Source: JBFMGS01 sp040752635 (lineage in GTDB: Bacteria > Bacillota > SHA-98 > UBA4971). Taken from it: a stretch of DNA of 7,774 nt. Both the position numbers and the translations under genes were made by a program. The stretch lies in the NCBI GenBank assembly GCA_040752635.1, contig JBFMGS010000082.1, positions 1-7,774 of the forward strand, in the 5' to 3' direction. Of this stretch, positions 5,762-7,774 are shown piece by piece; the stretch's first letter is position 1, and each line of letters begins with the position of its first letter. The notes under the pieces were generated by a model. The model ran no database searches. It had not been told where the DNA came from and saw only the letters and a list, made by a program, of their open reading frames with translations.

Positions 5762-7105
5762 TCACGCGACACCCTTGTGTTTGCTGATACATGCGCGCGC
5801 AAGTGCGAGTATCTCCTGATCAAGGCGATCTTGTGGGTTAACCGGTATGGGTTCATTGTCCATGTAGACAACTTCGAAGCCATTTTCAAGACCCCAGGCG
5901 GTTACGACGTCCACGGCTGCAGCTTTGAGCTCAGTCATCACCGTGTCAGGCCTCAGTTGTGCGAACCGGGCGAGGTCGTTGTGTAAGAGCGGCCTGTTGG
6001 CCAGGTTACATGTAAGCCCTACGACTTCACAACCAAACGTACGTGTCAGGTATTCAGACACGAGGCTTGCAACCCGTTTCGGTGCTGTCAGGCACACGGC
6101 AACTCTCTTGGACGCGATGTTTCCAAGCGGGCGGGGCCTGAAGATCGTTCGCACGACCTTTGCTTGAGGATTTAGCTCGCTTATGACAGTCACCATACGT
6201 TCAACCTGACTATCTTCCACCATCTGCGCCTCACACATCGTGAGAACTACCAGGTTTGAAGTAGTTACCCGGTAAGGGCCCAGGTAGGACGCTATGTAGT
6301 CCACGGGCTGATGTGCCCCTGCTACCAGGATGCGGGCGTCGGTCTGCACAGATGGAATACTCGATCCGCTACCCTCGAACACCACGATGTCGCCGTCAAT
6401 GCTGTCGGATATGGCGGCCCCTCTGTCTACGTTTGATGTATATGTTTGTCCCGACATCCCGCCTCCACAACGTCTGCACCCAACGGTGGTAACACGACTT
6501 GTCAGCGCGTCTTCAAAATGGTCAGAAGAGGCGTGCCTCCCCTGTTTACTAACGGAGAGCAGATACTCGGGCGTAAGCTCGAATTCGCCGCCACAGATCA
6601 CCTCAGGCTCGGCGGGGCCTCCGCGTCCCATCGTTACGACTATCGGTCGAAACTCGCGGGCTAGTGTCCGAGCTACGTACCCGCCGATCGCCGTTTTCCC
6701 TATTCGTTTGCCTGTCCCGATGACTGAAATGCTTGGCTTGCTTACCGTTACGTGCTGTGCGGGCGGATTAAACCTGAAGTCAGCTCCGGAGTACGCTGCT
6801 CCGTGCGCGAGTACCACATTGGCAATGGCAAAGCGTTCTTTGTACCCAAGAACCGGCTCGTCGCTCAGGTCCACAACTTCTTGTGGGCGAAACTGCTGGA
6901 TGGCTTGACGTATTCCGGCAAGGTAATCACGGGTGTGGATCACCGGAACCCCCAGCGTCGACAGATCACTCTCAGAGCCGATTTTCTCTGTGCCCCCTAG
7001 GAAGACAGCCCCTAGAACTTTGTGTGCCCGGCCGATCTCCTGGATTGCGTCCCGCGTAACAGCTGGGTAGTGCTCCCCATCTACGAGAACAATCACTTTG
7101 CTCAT
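5762..7105 (-). CDS. cpgS: Cyclic 2,3-diphosphoglycerate synthetase homologue
   Basis: This 447-residue protein resembles the cyclic 2,3-diphosphoglycerate synthetase of Methanothermus, which uses ATP to close 2,3-bisphosphoglycerate into a cyclic pyrophosphate. I recognise the N-terminal VIVLVDGEHYP and FLGGTEKIG (about residues 4-43), a P-loop-like GTGKRIGKT (130-138) and VTMGRGGPAEPEVI (157-170). Further on are GCRRCGGGMSG (209-219) and DIVVFEGSGSSIP (239-251). There are no membrane segments, so it should be cytoplasmic. I chose the ATG at 7105 because a GGGGGG ribosome-binding stretch sits 7 nt upstream; a TTG six codons earlier (7123) has no such site. It lies 18 nt after the regulator and 88 nt before the binding-protein gene. 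In methanogens 2,3-bisphosphoglycerate comes from 2-phosphoglycerate kinase, which is not in this window. The family call is fairly sure; the actual substrate in this organism is inferred. Confidence 0.82.
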   Translation of the reverse strand: MSKVIVLVDGEHYPAVTRDAIQEIGRAHKVLGAVFLGGTEKIGSESDLSTLGVPVIHTRDYLAGIRQAIQQFRPQEVVDLSDEPVLGYKERFAIANVVLAHGAAYSGADFRFNPPAQHVTVSKPSISVIGTGKRIGKTAIGGYVARTLAREFRPIVVTMGRGGPAEPEVICGGEFELTPEYLLSVSKQGRHASSDHFEDALTSRVTTVGCRRCGGGMSGQTYTSNVDRGAAISDSIDGDIVVFEGSGSSIPSVQTDARILVAGAHQPVDYIASYLGPYRVTTSNLVVLTMCEAQMVEDSQVERMVTVISELNPQAKVVRTIFRPRPLGNIASKRVAVCLTAPKRVASLVSEYLTRTFGCEVVGLTCNLANRPLLHNDLARFAQLRPDTVMTELKAAAVDVVTAWGLENGFEVVYMDNEPIPVNPQDRLDQEILALARACISKHKGVA

Positions 7106-7118
7106 AGCACAGCCCCCC
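7103..7118 (-). promoter_or_regulatory. Ribosome binding site deciding the cDPG synthetase start
   Basis: A GGGGGG stretch (complement of 7113-7118) precedes the ATG at 7103-7105 by 7 nt. This favours MSKVIVLVDG as the N-terminus over the TTG at 7121-7123, which overlaps the end of the regulator's intercistronic gap and has no purine-rich site at proper distance. Confidence 0.65.
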
Positions 7119-7123
7119 AACAA

Positions 7124-7774
7124 TCAGAATGAAGAAGCATTTGACACCATGTCCTTTATCGACCTCAGGTTTGTCAGGTCCATGTAGGTCTTGCACATAT
7201 CGCCCCTTATCAACGACTTAGCATAGAGGATCGGCGTGGGTGTATCAGCAAACGAAATGCGCTCATTAAGAAGAGCCAGAGCTCCGACCCGTTGGTTCAG
7301 GAGTTCTGCTTCAACCGTGTCGAGGAACACAGGACAGAAGGTCTCCTTACTCTTACGCAAGGTGATGCCGCATTTCTCTGAGAGGAGTCTAAAAAGAGAC
7401 TGGCCAAGGTCCTCGTTTTCCAGCAATGGGGAAGTCTCGGTTGCGATGAACGTTGTTTCTATCAGCATCGGCTCTGAATCGACCTTCTTCAGCCTTCGTA
7501 TACGGAGTACATCACTACCTGGCTGAATGCTGAGATAACCGGAAACCATCTTCGAACTCTTCACGTGATCAACTGACAGCACTTCGGCCGCAAATTGGTG
7601 TCCCAGTGACCGAATTCGTGTGGCAAGCCTCATCTCATCGGAGATCAAAGTTGTCTCTCCATATTTCATCGCGAAATGAGGCGGGGAAACGAAGGTGCCT
7701 TTCCCTCGAACAGTGTAAAGAAGCCCCTCGTGCACTAACTCCGAAAGGGCCTGTTTGACTGTCGTGGTGCTTAT
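7124..7774 (-). CDS. GntR-family transcriptional regulator with UTRA domain, N-terminus cut by window edge
   Basis: This is a DNA-binding regulator, probably sensing a small cytoplasmic ligand and controlling the genes that follow it. The visible part is 216 residues. It opens inside the winged helix-turn-helix: ISTTTVKQALSELVHEG is the usual recognition-helix region and GKGTFVSPP is the GntR wing. The start codon lies beyond position 7774. The remainder fits a UTRA effector domain: RIRSLGHQF, then LRIRRLKKVDSEPMLIET and a closing region with PILYAKSLIRGD. It is the first visible gene of the cluster. Its TGA stop is 18 nt before the next start, so it is probably co-transcribed and autoregulated from a promoter outside the window. 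UTRA regulators bind sugar phosphates, amino sugars, histidine-type compounds or phosphonates in known cases. The ligand here is not evident; the neighbours suggest a phosphorylated acid. Confidence 0.93.
   Translation of the reverse strand: MSTTTVKQALSELVHEGLLYTVRGKGTFVSPPHFAMKYGETTLISDEMRLATRIRSLGHQFAAEVLSVDHVKSSKMVSGYLSIQPGSDVLRIRRLKKVDSEPMLIETTFIATETSPLLENEDLGQSLFRLLSEKCGITLRKSKETFCPVFLDTVEAELLNQRVGALALLNERISFADTPTPILYAKSLIRGDMCKTYMDLTNLRSIKDMVSNASSF

Overview
The window is almost entirely one leftward (minus-strand) gene cluster of six genes packed head to tail. It looks bacterial. Shine-Dalgarno sequences are strong (GGAGG type), TTG and GTG starts are common, the binding protein has a Sec signal peptide, and the first gene encodes a GntR/UTRA regulator. 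The base composition (moderately GC-rich by eye) and SD style would suit a Gram-positive, Firmicutes-like bacterium, but the phylum cannot be fixed from this sequence.

In transcription order, right to left: (1) a GntR-family regulator with a UTRA ligand-sensing domain, cut at its N-terminus by the window edge; (2) 18 nt later, a homologue of cyclic 2,3-diphosphoglycerate synthetase, an enzyme known mainly from thermophilic methanogens; (3) after 88 nt, a secreted family-1 ABC solute-binding protein; (4) after a strong intercistronic stem-loop, a fused double-domain ABC permease; (5) 16 nt later, its ATPase with a TOBE-type C-terminus; (6) 44 nt later, a phosphoglycerate mutase-family protein. 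The last 231 bases (the left end) hold no gene I can support and no clear terminator.

The main discovery is gene 6. It is a full-length, in-frame, circularly permuted relative of cofactor-independent phosphoglycerate mutase (iPGM). The segment that is normally the C-terminal half comes first. A short linker of about 9 residues then joins the usual C-terminus (MTGKSLI) to the usual N-terminus (VLVVLDGWG). The protein ends exactly where its own beginning would have continued in an ordinary iPGM. All seven expected metal-binding and catalytic positions survive on both sides of the junction. One substrate-site residue, the Asp of the usual GRDTPP motif, is Ser.

Put together, I infer an inducible import-and-metabolism system for a small phosphorylated three-carbon acid: phosphoglycerate, 2,3-bisphosphoglycerate, its cyclic form, or a phosphonate analogue. 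The transporter brings it in, the UTRA regulator senses it or a product, and the permuted mutase and the cDPG synthetase homologue act on it. The families are seen in the sequence; the substrate and the pathway are inference.
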